A stretch of 53,568 nt of DNA from assembly GCA_040081265.1 (NCBI GenBank), contig JBEBGV010000032.1:1-53568 (forward strand), given 5' to 3'. A program made the position numbers and the translations under genes. The notes beneath the pieces are model-generated. The model had not been told where the DNA came from. It saw only the letters and a list, made by a program, of their open reading frames with translations, and ran no database searches. Below are positions 42,812-51,752 of the stretch, piece after piece. Within the stretch, counting starts at the first letter, position 1; each line of letters begins with the position of its first letter. The stretch is from JBEBGV01 sp040081265. Its GTDB lineage: Bacteria > Acidobacteriota > Vicinamibacteria > Vicinamibacterales > UBA2999.

Positions 42812-43606
42812 TCAACCCGTCTGGCCGGCCTCGTTACGAATCCGCACCGCCAGATCCGGCCGGTTCGAGATCAACGCGTCAGCCCCCCAGGCGAGCAGGC
42901 GTCGCATGTCGGCCTCCTGATCAACCGTCCAGACTTGAACCTGCAGCCCCGCCCGATGGGCGTGGCGAATGAAGCGCGGGCTCACCACCTGGTGCCATCG
43001 TGACCGCTCGGGCACCTGATAGCCGCCGTACGCCGTGCGGTGCACGGGCCACCCGACCATGCTTCGGTACACGGCCAGGCGTACCTCACGGTGCGAGGCG
43101 CTGCACGCCGCCTCGGGAAGCGACCTGCGCGCGGCAGCCGTCGCGCGGTCGCCAAAGCCGGCCAGGCAGATGCGCTCCGCCGCGCCGGCCCGGCGAACCT
43201 CGCGGGCAACCGCCGCGCCGAGGTGCTCGACGTCGGCCTTCATCTCAATGATCAGTCGGGTCGCCGGATAGCGTGCCAGTACCTCGCGCAGCGTTGGAAC
43301 GCCGATGCCCTGCCCGCGATGCGGGTATCCCCGTTCCGGTGCAAACGCGAACGCTGCGTCGACACGGCGCAGTTCCTCCACCGTGTACGCGGCGACCGGT
43401 CCGGTGGCGTCGGTCGTGCGGCCCAGGGTCGAATCGTGGAACACCACCACGTCGCCATCCCTCGAGAGGTGGACGTCGAGTTCCAGCCCATCGGCACCGG
43501 TTGCGGCACCGGCGTCAAATGCAGGCAACGTGTTCTCGGGACCCAGATCACAGCCGCCACGGTGCGCAAATACCAGCGGAGTGGTCGCGCCGAAGAATCG
43601 CGTCAC
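42812..43606 (-). CDS. glycerophosphodiester phosphodiesterase
   Basis: A 264-residue GDPD-fold enzyme. The catalytic elements are FAHRGG (H15, R16) with Glu24 in GPENTLPAF, the metal pair in GLELDVHLSRDGDVVVFHD, and the closing VWTVDQEADMRRLLAWGADA with the expected C-terminal strand. It hydrolyses glycerophosphodiesters to glycerol-3-phosphate and an alcohol; no signal peptide is seen. Start GTG 43606 sits just before the first beta-strand; the longer frame to 43771 runs into the divergent AAA gene and is not supported. Only 19 bases separate it from the divergent start at 43626. Confidence 0.92.
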   Translation of the reverse strand: MTRFFGATTPLVFAHRGGCDLGPENTLPAFDAGAATGADGLELDVHLSRDGDVVVFHDSTLGRTTDATGPVAAYTVEELRRVDAAFAFAPERGYPHRGQGIGVPTLREVLARYPATRLIIEMKADVEHLGAAVAREVRRAGAAERICLAGFGDRATAAARRSLPEAACSASHREVRLAVYRSMVGWPVHRTAYGGYQVPERSRWHQVVSPRFIRHAHRAGLQVQVWTVDQEADMRRLLAWGADALISNRPDLAVRIRNEAGQTG

Positions 43607-43614
43607 CCGCGAGT

Positions 43615-43620
43615 TAGAAT
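43615..43620 (+). promoter_or_regulatory. putative leaderless -10 box of the AAA ATPase operon
   Basis: TAGAAT ending five bases before ATG 43626, inside the 19-base gap to the divergent GDPD gene. No ribosome site precedes the ATG. Confidence 0.4.
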
Positions 43621-43625
43621 CGTCT

Positions 43626-45143
43626 ATGCCCAAGTCTTCGGTCCCTTCCACGGTTGGTGAACTCCGTCGTGCGGTCGAGCGCGGCGACGTGCCGCGCCGA
43701 AGCGTCCACCAGGAAGTCCGCGACAACCTCATTGCGAAGCTGCGGAGCGGGGAGCGTCTGTTCCCCGGCATCGTGGGCTATGACGATACAGTCGTGCCTC
43801 AGGTCGTCAACGCCATCCTCTCGCAGCACAATTTCATTCTCCTCGGCCTCCGAGGTCAGGCAAAGACACGACTGCTCCGGGCGCTGGCGACATTGCTTGA
43901 TGAACGGCTTCCGGTGATGCCCGGGTGCGAGATCAACGACGACCCGCTCGAGCCGATTTGCGGTGCCTGCAAGACCCGTCTCGCCGCCGATGGCGACCAG
44001 ACTCCGATCGCGTGGCTGCCGCGGGAGCGCCGGTACGTCGAGAAACTGGCCACCCCCGATGTGACGATCGCCGACATGGTCGGCGACATCGATCCGATCA
44101 AGGCGGCAAAGTCCGGCCTGCAGCTGTCGAGCGAGTTGACGATGCATTATGGCCTGCTGCCGAGGGCCAACCGGGGCATCTTCGCCATCAATGAGCTGCC
44201 CGATCTCGCCGGCAAGATCCAGGTTGGACTGTTCAACATCCTTCAGGAAGGCGACATTCAGATCAAGGGCTACCCCGTTCGTCTGCCGCTTGACGTGCTG
44301 ATCGCGTTCACAGCGAACCCGGAAGACTACACCGCGCGCGGGAAGATCATCACGCCGCTCAAGGATCGCATCGGCTCTGAAATCCGCACTCACTACCCCG
44401 CCGGGCGCAGCGAGGCGATGGTGATCACCAGCCAGGAAGCCTGGCTGGTCCGTGGCGTCACCGGTCCACGGGTCGAGGTCCCGGCATTTGTCGCGGAAGT
44501 CGTTGAGGAGATTGCCTTTCAGGCACGCCAGGACCGACGAATCGATAAGCGCTCCGGCGTCAGTCAGCGGCTCCCCATTTCCGCGATGGAGAACGTGGTT
44601 TCCAACGCCGAACGGCGGGCACTGGTCGCCGGTGAGGCGCACGCCGTGCCCCGCGTCACCGACGTCTACGCCGCGTTGCCTTCGATCACCGGCAAGTTCG
44701 AGATGGAGTACGAGGGCGAGCTGAAGGGGGCCGAGGCGGTTGCCCGCGATCTGGTGCGCGCTGCGGTGGCAACGGTCGCCGACGGATACCTGGCGCACCT
44801 CGACACCCGGCAGGTCGTCGAGTGGTTCGATCTCGGGGGCAGCCTCCCGCTGAGCGACAGCACGAGCGGGCAGGACGTGGTCGATCGTGCCGCAGAGGTG
44901 CAGGGCCTCATCGAACTCGTGCACGCGGCCGGAGTGCCGACCGATGCGCCAGCGGCACTCGTGGCCTCTGGCGTGGACTTCGTCCTGGAGGGTCTGTATG
45001 CACTGAAGCGCATCAGCCGCAGCGATGAACGGGGTTATCACGCGTCTGAGACACCGGTGCGCAAGCCCACTCGCGACAGTGCCCCGCAGCAGGACCCGCC
45101 CACGCCGACCGCACCGGGCAGCCGGAAGAAGTATTACAACTAG
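43626..45143 (+). CDS. magnesium-chelatase-like AAA ATPase
   Basis: A 505-residue AAA+ ATPase of the ChlI/BchI-MoxR type. Walker A is GLRGQAKT (74-81); the Walker B-like sequence is GIFAINEL (184-191), with Asn in place of the usual Asp before Glu. Between them an insertion carries C101, C112 and C115 (CGAC), which may bind zinc. The C-terminal half is helical and includes a charged, Pro-rich tail. Such ATPases work with a VWA-domain partner to insert metals or remodel proteins, and the next gene codes for exactly that. ATG 43626 starts at MPKSS; the frame is open upstream inside the GDPD gene without support. Confidence 0.92.
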   Translation: MPKSSVPSTVGELRRAVERGDVPRRSVHQEVRDNLIAKLRSGERLFPGIVGYDDTVVPQVVNAILSQHNFILLGLRGQAKTRLLRALATLLDERLPVMPGCEINDDPLEPICGACKTRLAADGDQTPIAWLPRERRYVEKLATPDVTIADMVGDIDPIKAAKSGLQLSSELTMHYGLLPRANRGIFAINELPDLAGKIQVGLFNILQEGDIQIKGYPVRLPLDVLIAFTANPEDYTARGKIITPLKDRIGSEIRTHYPAGRSEAMVITSQEAWLVRGVTGPRVEVPAFVAEVVEEIAFQARQDRRIDKRSGVSQRLPISAMENVVSNAERRALVAGEAHAVPRVTDVYAALPSITGKFEMEYEGELKGAEAVARDLVRAAVATVADGYLAHLDTRQVVEWFDLGGSLPLSDSTSGQDVVDRAAEVQGLIELVHAAGVPTDAPAALVASGVDFVLEGLYALKRISRSDERGYHASETPVRKPTRDSAPQQDPPTPTAPGSRKKYYN

Positions 45144-45162
45144 TGACTGCGCGAGCCGGGCG

Positions 45163-46458
45163 ATGAAGTTCAGGTACACGAAATACATCGGCGACCCACT
45201 GGGCGAGATCGACCTCGAGGACCTGGTGTCCCGCCTGTCGGACTTGCTGCTGTCGAGCGGGTTCAGTAATCCATGGAGCGATCCCTCCGTGGGCGACGAG
45301 GACCGAACGATGCAGGCGCTGCACGACGCGATTCTCGATGCGCTCTTCAACGGGGGGATGCTGTCAGACGAGGCGATGCAGCAGCTGCTGGGCGACCCGG
45401 CCGACGGTGACCAGGAGTCTGCGCGGCAGAAGCTCGAAGACCTGATTCAGCAGGTCATCGAGCGAATGATGGAGCAGGGATTCATCACCGCCGCCCCGGA
45501 TCTCGATGAGGAGCGCCGCCAGCGTGGCGCCGGCGGTGGCACCGGCGAGGACGCCGGGCCGGTCACCTTCGAGGTCACAGACAAGGCCCTCGACTTTCTC
45601 GGCTATCGTGCGCTTCGCGATTTGCTGGGATCGTTCGGGCGAAGCAGTGCTGGACGCCACGACACCCGGCACCTGTCGACGGGGGTGGAGACGCTGTCGG
45701 CATCAAAGCCCTACGAGTTTGGCGACACGCTGAACATCGATCCGAGCGGCACCATCCTGAACGCCGTACGGCGCCGCCACGCCGAAGGTGGCACGACCAC
45801 CGGGGCCGCAACCGGTGGCCTCGACCTCGACGTCGATTACCAGGACCTGATGGTGGCGCAGAGCGAGTACCAGAGCTCGTGCGCGACGGTCATCATGCTG
45901 GACTGCAGTCACAGCATGATTCTGTACGGCGAGGATCGCTTCACCCCGGCCAAGCGCGTTGCGCTCGCCCTGTCGCACCTGATTCGCACCCAGTATCCCG
46001 GCGATTCCTTGCACGCCGTGCTCTTCCATGATTCGGCTGAAGAGGTGCCGCTGAAGCAGCTCGGACGAGTGCGGGTCGGCCCCTTTTACACCAACACCCG
46101 TGAGGGTCTGCGCCTGGCCCGCCGCGTCCTGGAGCGGCAACGCAAGGACATGCGACAGATCGTGATGATCACCGACGGCAAGCCTTCGGCCATCACCCGC
46201 GCCGACGGCCAGATCTACAAGAACGCGTTTGGCCTCGATCCCTACATCGTCTCCGAGACCTTCGCCGAGGTGAACGCGTGCCAGAAGGCCGGCATCATGA
46301 TCAACACCTTCATGCTCGCCCGCGATCCCGATCTCGTGGCCTTCGTCAGGCGCGTCGCCTCGATCTGCCGCGGCAAGGCCTACTTCACCACGCCGTACAC
46401 CCTGGGGCAGTACGTGCTGATGGACTACATGGACCGGAAGACCAAGACGATTCACTGA
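45163..46458 (+). CDS. VWA domain protein, partner of the AAA ATPase
   Basis: A 431-residue protein with a C-terminal von Willebrand A domain (about 240-431). The MIDAS is intact: DCSHS (Asp247, Ser249, Ser251), with later MITDGKPS. The N-terminal half (1-200) is acidic and helical, including an EDLIQQVIERMMEQGF stretch. In ChlI/ChlD- and MoxR/VWA-type systems the VWA protein docks on the ATPase ring and selects the substrate. It starts 19 bases after the ATPase gene and shares one base with the next gene (TGATG). Confidence 0.92.
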   Translation: MKFRYTKYIGDPLGEIDLEDLVSRLSDLLLSSGFSNPWSDPSVGDEDRTMQALHDAILDALFNGGMLSDEAMQQLLGDPADGDQESARQKLEDLIQQVIERMMEQGFITAAPDLDEERRQRGAGGGTGEDAGPVTFEVTDKALDFLGYRALRDLLGSFGRSSAGRHDTRHLSTGVETLSASKPYEFGDTLNIDPSGTILNAVRRRHAEGGTTTGAATGGLDLDVDYQDLMVAQSEYQSSCATVIMLDCSHSMILYGEDRFTPAKRVALALSHLIRTQYPGDSLHAVLFHDSAEEVPLKQLGRVRVGPFYTNTREGLRLARRVLERQRKDMRQIVMITDGKPSAITRADGQIYKNAFGLDPYIVSETFAEVNACQKAGIMINTFMLARDPDLVAFVRRVASICRGKAYFTTPYTLGQYVLMDYMDRKTKTIH

Positions 46459-47090
46459 TGCTGCCTGTCCGCATCCCGGTCTTTCCGCTGCCGAACGTCG
46501 TGCTCTTTCCGAACGTGTTCCTGCCCCTGCACATCTTCGAGCCGCGCTACCGGGCGATGGTCAGCGACGCGCTCGCCGGAGACCGCATCATCGGCATGAC
46601 GCTGCTGCAGCCCGGCTTCGAGGGTGACGACGAGGCCCCCGCTATCTTCAGCGTCGGATGCGCCGGCGTCATCACCCACTCGGAAATGCTCCCCGACGGC
46701 CGATTCAACATCGTTCTCCGCGGCATGGAGAAATTCAGGGTCATCGATGAGGATCGCAGCCTGAGCTACAGGCAGGCGCAGGTCCAGCCGCTCGATGAGC
46801 GCCTGTCTGACGCCGATCGGCTGGTCCTGCGCGAGCGACGTCAACGCCTCGAGGCTCTGCTCGCCGTCGCGATCGAACGCACCGGTGGCGAGCCTCGCTT
46901 CCCGGCCGCAGTGCCGGACGAGGACCTGGTGAACGCGCTGGCCCAGTATCTCGACTTCGAGCCGATCGAACGGCAGGCCCTGCTCGAACGGACCGGGGTT
47001 CTCGCTCGATGCCAGGGCGTCATCGAGCTGCTGGAAATGCGGACGCTCTCCCCCCGCGGCGCCACCTGGAAGGGCAAGGCCGTTCATTAG
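46458..47090 (+). CDS. Lon substrate-binding (LON-N) domain protein
   Basis: A 210-residue protein consisting of the LON N-terminal substrate-binding domain only: IPVFPLPNVVLFPNVFLPLHIF and EPRYRAMV at the start, and the helical second half ending GVIELLEMRT. No ATPase or peptidase part is present. Stand-alone LON-N proteins are common and may act as adaptors. It is third in an operon with an AAA ATPase and a VWA protein, joined by TGATG, suggesting a protein-remodelling module. Its stop overlaps that of the convergent DUF5916 gene. Confidence 0.93.
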   Translation: MLPVRIPVFPLPNVVLFPNVFLPLHIFEPRYRAMVSDALAGDRIIGMTLLQPGFEGDDEAPAIFSVGCAGVITHSEMLPDGRFNIVLRGMEKFRVIDEDRSLSYRQAQVQPLDERLSDADRLVLRERRQRLEALLAVAIERTGGEPRFPAAVPDEDLVNALAQYLDFEPIERQALLERTGVLARCQGVIELLEMRTLSPRGATWKGKAVH

Positions 47091-49303
47091 AACCGCAGCA
47101 GGCGGTTGATCTTGACGATGAAGGCGCGATTGGTCAGGTCAGGAAACCGGGGCACCAGCGTGTCGCGTTCCTCGTTGTAGACGATGAACAGCTCGCTGCC
47201 CGGCAGATACTCCCAACGCAGCCGAACGTTCGACGAAACCGCGTGGTTGGTCGAGTTGTACTGCACGAACGCGCTCGCAAACATGAACGACGTCGGCGTG
47301 TAGGTCAGCCTCGTGCCAAGCAGATGTGTGGTGAAGTCTCCCTGGACCAGCGAAACACGATTCAGTGAGTAGCTCGGCTCGACCGACACCCGAGCGCCGA
47401 GATTAGCCCGTCCCCCACTCACCCCTAGCGTCGTCTTGTCGCCGTTGTAGAACGACCCGCGCTCGAGGGACGCGGTGCCGGAGAACCGCTGCTGGGTGCT
47501 GCGGGCGAACGACACTCTTCCACTGGTGAACGCGTACCCACCGACCGGCAGGGTGACGGTTGGAGCAATGCGGAACGGGACAGGGAGGAACTCGTAGGCG
47601 TTTGTGGCGCTGACCGCGAAGCGATCGGCATTCTGGAACTCGACCGCGAACTCACCCTCGCGAGTGCGCGTCTCCAGGCGTCCGGCGCCATTCTCGATGT
47701 AGCCGAGTGAGCCGCTCCACGAATACTTCCGCACAAGCCGGCTGTTGCGAGGCCGCGGGCTGAAGCGCCCGAACGCGAAGTTCTTCCTCATGTCGGGCCG
47801 GCGCACGTAGCCGACACCGGGACTGAAGGCGCTCCCGATCGCCAGACGCTCGAGCTGCAGACCGTAGCGATCACCGGCGTAGTCGAGCTGCCCGCGGTAG
47901 CTCGAGTTCGATCCCCTCGCGCCACGTGATTCTGTCTGCGCCCAGTAGGTGTTGATGTTCAGGTTCTGGAAGAACGCGAACGTTCCATCGACGCCGTAGG
48001 CCGCGTTATCGGAACCGTTCCGCCCCTGACTCTCTCGACCGGTAAAGAGCAACCCGACACCGCTCCGGCGGAGGATGTCACGGCGAAGGCGAACCACTGA
48101 GAAATTGGTGGCTGGCGTCCCGACGGAGGTGGAATCGCCCGCCTGTATGTTCAGCACACCGATGCTGGTCCGACCGACACGCCCGGTGAAGCGTCCACCG
48201 GCATCGATGGGCACAGCGCCGCCGCGCTCAAGACCCACCCGGCGGCTGTAGAAGAGCAACGGGGTATCACCACCGCCTGCCGTCTGCGTCTGGCCAAAGG
48301 CAAACATCCCCTGGTTTTCGAGGAAGAACTCGCGCTTCTCCGGAAAGAACAGGCTGAAGCGCGTCAGGTTGACCTGCTGCTGATCCGCCTCGACCTGAGC
48401 GAAGTCGGTGTTGACGGTGAAGTCAGCGGTCAGACTCTGCGTCAGCCCGTACTTCATGTCAACGCCGACGTTGCTATCGAAGTCGGAGGCCAGGCCCCCA
48501 CGCGTCCGCGTGCTGCTGGCATTGGAAATCGCGTACGGCTTGATCTCGATGTTCTTCGCCCCCGAGGGCGCGCTCAGGCCGGAAAGCGACGCCGCGCGCG
48601 ACGCCATGTGCAGCCCGGCCTGTCCGCGCGCCTTCGGCGGCGGGGAGAGAAACGACAGCTCGTTCTTCCACCGGTTTGTCCGCAGCGCGTTGAAGCCCCA
48701 GGTCTGATCAGCACCAGGACTGTAGCGCAGCGACTTGAAGGGAATGGCCGCCTCCACGGTCCATCCCCCCTCGAACTGTCCAACCCGGAAGTTCCAGACG
48801 GTGTTCCAGTCACCGTTCCACTGCCGTTCGTTCGAGGTCTGCGCGTCCTGACGCCCGCCGATCGAGTTGAGCGCAAACTCGAATCCGTTTCGCTTGTCGT
48901 TGAAGGTGTCGAAGAAGAACGCCACAATGTCGTCGCCGGTCCAGATGCTGGCGTGATCCCGCCGCATCTCCTTGGCCACCCGGCGGCCAGGTTCAGACTC
49001 CCAGCACCGGAAGGCGACGTAGACGTTGTCATCGTCGAACCCGAGCCAGACCTCGGTCTTCTCGCTGGCAGGCACTCCCTCGCGAGGTTCGATTTGCATG
49101 AAAGTCGAGGAGGCAGCGGCGGTGCGATAGAAGGCCTCGTCCAGCCGCCCATCGATCGCGATCGGCTCGTTCACGCGGACTGCCCGCAGTTCGGGAGCTC
49201 TCGCCGGGCCCGGCGCCGGCGCCTGCCCCGCAACTGCCGGCGCAGTCATCAGAAACAGCGCGAACAAAGAGAATCGAAAGAAGTCTCGCACGCGCGACAT
49301 CAT
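47087..49303 (-). CDS. outer-membrane protein with CBM9-like and DUF5916 domains
   Basis: A 738-residue exported protein. A signal peptide (about 1-26) is followed by a carbohydrate-binding family 9-like domain (about 40-225: IDGRLDEAFYRTAAAS, VYVAFRCWESEP, GWTVEAAIPFKSLRY) and a long DUF5916 barrel region with terminal Phe (INRLLRF). It probably sits in the outer membrane and binds glycan, but no enzymatic motif is seen. Start ATG 49303 or 49300 is chosen for the signal peptide; the frame is open farther upstream without one. Confidence 0.88.
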   Translation of the reverse strand: MMSRVRDFFRFSLFALFLMTAPAVAGQAPAPGPARAPELRAVRVNEPIAIDGRLDEAFYRTAAASSTFMQIEPREGVPASEKTEVWLGFDDDNVYVAFRCWESEPGRRVAKEMRRDHASIWTGDDIVAFFFDTFNDKRNGFEFALNSIGGRQDAQTSNERQWNGDWNTVWNFRVGQFEGGWTVEAAIPFKSLRYSPGADQTWGFNALRTNRWKNELSFLSPPPKARGQAGLHMASRAASLSGLSAPSGAKNIEIKPYAISNASSTRTRGGLASDFDSNVGVDMKYGLTQSLTADFTVNTDFAQVEADQQQVNLTRFSLFFPEKREFFLENQGMFAFGQTQTAGGGDTPLLFYSRRVGLERGGAVPIDAGGRFTGRVGRTSIGVLNIQAGDSTSVGTPATNFSVVRLRRDILRRSGVGLLFTGRESQGRNGSDNAAYGVDGTFAFFQNLNINTYWAQTESRGARGSNSSYRGQLDYAGDRYGLQLERLAIGSAFSPGVGYVRRPDMRKNFAFGRFSPRPRNSRLVRKYSWSGSLGYIENGAGRLETRTREGEFAVEFQNADRFAVSATNAYEFLPVPFRIAPTVTLPVGGYAFTSGRVSFARSTQQRFSGTASLERGSFYNGDKTTLGVSGGRANLGARVSVEPSYSLNRVSLVQGDFTTHLLGTRLTYTPTSFMFASAFVQYNSTNHAVSSNVRLRWEYLPGSELFIVYNEERDTLVPRFPDLTNRAFIVKINRLLRF

Positions 49304-49331
49304 ACCCGCACAGCGGTCGGCAGGCCGGCGC

Positions 49332-50318
49332 TCAGGCCGACGGCGCGAAGCGCGCGGCGAGGGCGTCGATGATCTTCTGGCCGTGGAACCGACCGTTCTC
49401 GATGAAGATCGAACCGGTGTTGCGCCCGGCGACGCACCCGCCGGCGAGAAACAGGCCGGGGACGTTGGTCTCGAACGTCGACGCGTCCATCGTCGGGACG
49501 AGCGTGTCCGGATCGCAGATGACTCCCGCCCGGCGCATGAGATCAACATCGGGGTGATAGCCGGTCAGCAGGAAGACGGCATCGGCGGGAATGTCCTCAC
49601 GAACCCCCTCGCACTCGACCACAACCGCCTGACGCGTGATCTCGACCAGGCGGGTATTGAAGCGGGCGGGAATCGACCCTTCCTTTATTCGGTTCTCGAT
49701 GTCGGGACGCACCCAGTACTTGATTGAATCGCCGAGTGCGGCGTGTCGGTGCACGAGCGACACGTGTGCGCCCGCTCTGAACAACTCGAGTGCGGTCTCT
49801 GCCGCAGAGTTCTTCCCGCCGACGATCACGACGCGTTGCCGGTAGTAGGGATGAGCCTCGGTGTAATAGTGCGAGACGTGAGGGAGATCCTCGCCCGGCA
49901 CCCCGACACTGTTGGGATGGTCGTAGTACCCGATCGCCAGGACGACCGCGCGAGCACGCCTGACGCGGCAAGTCCCTCGCCCGCTGGCTGTCGTGACCGC
50001 GAACGAGCCATCCTCTTCGCGCTCGATCGCTTCGACTGTTTCCCGATCCACCACGCTGAGGCCGAAGGCCTCGACGACCCGGCGGTAGTAGCGCAGGGCC
50101 TCGAGCCTGGTCGGCTTGTCATAAGGCGTCGTCAGCGGAAGTCCACCAACCTCGAGGAGTTCAGGGGTGGTGAAGAACACCATGTTCACCGGAAACCTGA
50201 AGATGGAGTTGACCAGGACACCCTTCTCCACGACCAGCGCTTCGAGGCCGCGCTGCCGTGCGGCGATGGCGGTGGCCAGGCCGGACGGTCCGGCGCCGAC
50301 GATCAGGACGTCATGCAC
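49332..50318 (-). CDS. ypdA: YpdA-type FAD/NADPH bacillithiol disulfide reductase
   Basis: A 328-residue flavoprotein of the YpdA family. It has FAD-binding GAGPSGLATAIAAR (8-21), the YpdA-typical PVNMVFFTTPELLEVG and the NADPH-binding GGKNSAAETALEL. No CxxC pair is present, as expected for this family. YpdA is proposed to reduce bacillithiol disulfide. GGAGG precedes the start. It is 21 bases after the aspartate kinase gene on the same strand. Confidence 0.9.
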   Translation of the reverse strand: MHDVLIVGAGPSGLATAIAARQRGLEALVVEKGVLVNSIFRFPVNMVFFTTPELLEVGGLPLTTPYDKPTRLEALRYYRRVVEAFGLSVVDRETVEAIEREEDGSFAVTTASGRGTCRVRRARAVVLAIGYYDHPNSVGVPGEDLPHVSHYYTEAHPYYRQRVVIVGGKNSAAETALELFRAGAHVSLVHRHAALGDSIKYWVRPDIENRIKEGSIPARFNTRLVEITRQAVVVECEGVREDIPADAVFLLTGYHPDVDLMRRAGVICDPDTLVPTMDASTFETNVPGLFLAGGCVAGRNTGSIFIENGRFHGQKIIDALAARFAPSA

Positions 50319-50339
50319 TGGTGTTGAGCCTCCGCGCGC

Positions 50340-51746
50340 CTAGGCGGTCTGCTCGAGCCGGAAGGCGTCGTGCAGCGCCCGCACCGCCGCCGCGGCATCC
50401 TTCTCGTCCACCACCAGCGAGATGTTGCGTTCCGAAGAACCCTGGGAAATCGCGATCACGTTGATCGTCGCGCCGCCCAGGGCACCAAAGACCGTCGCGG
50501 CGATGCCCGGTGTGCCGCGCATGTGGTCGCCGATCGCCGCGACAACGGCCACCGGCTGCACCGCGATCTCCTCGACGTGCCCGCGCATCAGCTCAACCTC
50601 GAGGGCCTCGCGCAGAGCCTTGACGACCCGCGCCGCGTCGGACGAATTGATGACGAAGCACATGTTGTTCTCGGAGGAGGCCTGCGAAATCATCAGGACG
50701 TTGGCCTGCTCCTCTGCAACGACATCGAAGGCCTTGGCCACGATGCCCGGGATACCCTGCATGCCGGTGCCGCTGACCGCGATCAGGCTGACGCTGCGAA
50801 TCGACGTGACTGCCTTCACACCGGTTGCTGAGGAATGTCCCTCGACGGTGACACGAGTGCCGGGATCGGAGGGATTGAAGCTGTTGAGAATCCTGACCGG
50901 GATGCGTTGCCGGAACGCCGGCAGGATGGTCTTGTAGTGCAGCACCTTGGCGCCGTAATACGCCAGCTCGGACGCCTCGCTGTAGGAAATTTCCGGGAGC
51001 GTCCTGGCGTCCGGAACTTCGTTCGGGTTGGCAGTCATGACGCCGTTGACGTCGGTCCAGATCCAGATTTCATCGGCATCCATGGCCGCGCCGATAATCG
51101 CAGCCGAATAGTCGGATCCGCCCCGTCCGAGCGTCGTCAGGACCCCGTCTGCCGTGGCACCGATGAACCCGGTGACGACCGGAATCTCGCCCGCGTCGAC
51201 CATCGGGCGCAGCACGGCGCCGGCACGGGCACGGGTCTGGTCCATCAGCGGCTCGGCACCGCCGAACTGATCGGTGGTCACGATCACATCGGTCGCATCG
51301 ACCGCACGGGAACGGGTGCCGAGCGCCTCGATGGCCGCGGCCACCAGCGGCGCAGCCAGCATTTCCCCGGTGCCGGAGATGGCGTCGAGGAGCCGCGGAG
51401 TGAGTTCGTGGACCATGGACAGACCGAAGCAGAGCTTCTCGAAGCGGTCGACCCGGCGGGCGATCGCCTCGAGCGCCACCGCCTTCCGTGGGGCGTCGCC
51501 TCCTGAGAGGACGTTGGCAGCAGAGGTGTGGCGCTCGAGCAGCTTCTGCCCGACGGTCTGATCCCACTGCCCGCGGGCGGCGGCCTGGGCGGTATCAATC
51601 AGCGTGTTGGTGACGCCGCTCATGGCAGACGTCACGACTACAACCTGATGTCCCTGTTCGACGCTGGCGACCGCGAGTTTTGCGGCTTCGGCAATCCGCT
51701 CGGCGGAACCGACTGAGGTCCCGCCGAATTTCATCACGATGAGCAT
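50340..51746 (-). CDS. lysC: aspartate kinase
   Basis: A 468-residue aspartokinase, first enzyme of the Lys/Thr/Met pathway. The N-terminal KFGGTSVGSAERI, the substrate region GRGGSDYSAAI, and the C-terminal ACT domains (GMQGIPGIVAKAFDVV, then GTPGIAATVFGALGG) mark the monofunctional form of about 450 residues with paired ACT domains for feedback control. TAGAAT (51760-51755) overlaps the gltD stop and ends eight bases before the ATG, so an internal leaderless promoter is possible in addition to read-through from gltBD. Confidence 0.96.
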   Translation of the reverse strand: MLIVMKFGGTSVGSAERIAEAAKLAVASVEQGHQVVVVTSAMSGVTNTLIDTAQAAARGQWDQTVGQKLLERHTSAANVLSGGDAPRKAVALEAIARRVDRFEKLCFGLSMVHELTPRLLDAISGTGEMLAAPLVAAAIEALGTRSRAVDATDVIVTTDQFGGAEPLMDQTRARAGAVLRPMVDAGEIPVVTGFIGATADGVLTTLGRGGSDYSAAIIGAAMDADEIWIWTDVNGVMTANPNEVPDARTLPEISYSEASELAYYGAKVLHYKTILPAFRQRIPVRILNSFNPSDPGTRVTVEGHSSATGVKAVTSIRSVSLIAVSGTGMQGIPGIVAKAFDVVAEEQANVLMISQASSENNMCFVINSSDAARVVKALREALEVELMRGHVEEIAVQPVAVVAAIGDHMRGTPGIAATVFGALGGATINVIAISQGSSERNISLVVDEKDAAAAVRALHDAFRLEQTA

Positions 51747-51752
51747 GAAGCT

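Noticed and set aside
43614..45350. 578-codon open frame on the minus strand
   Set aside because: Antisense to the AAA ATPase gene. The antisense product has no recognisable domain, whereas the plus-strand product has Walker motifs.
43626..46458. Magnesium or cobalt chelatase of tetrapyrrole synthesis
   Set aside because: The ATPase and VWA proteins resemble ChlI/ChlD, but no ChlH/CobN-type catalytic subunit or other tetrapyrrole genes are nearby, and Walker B is altered.
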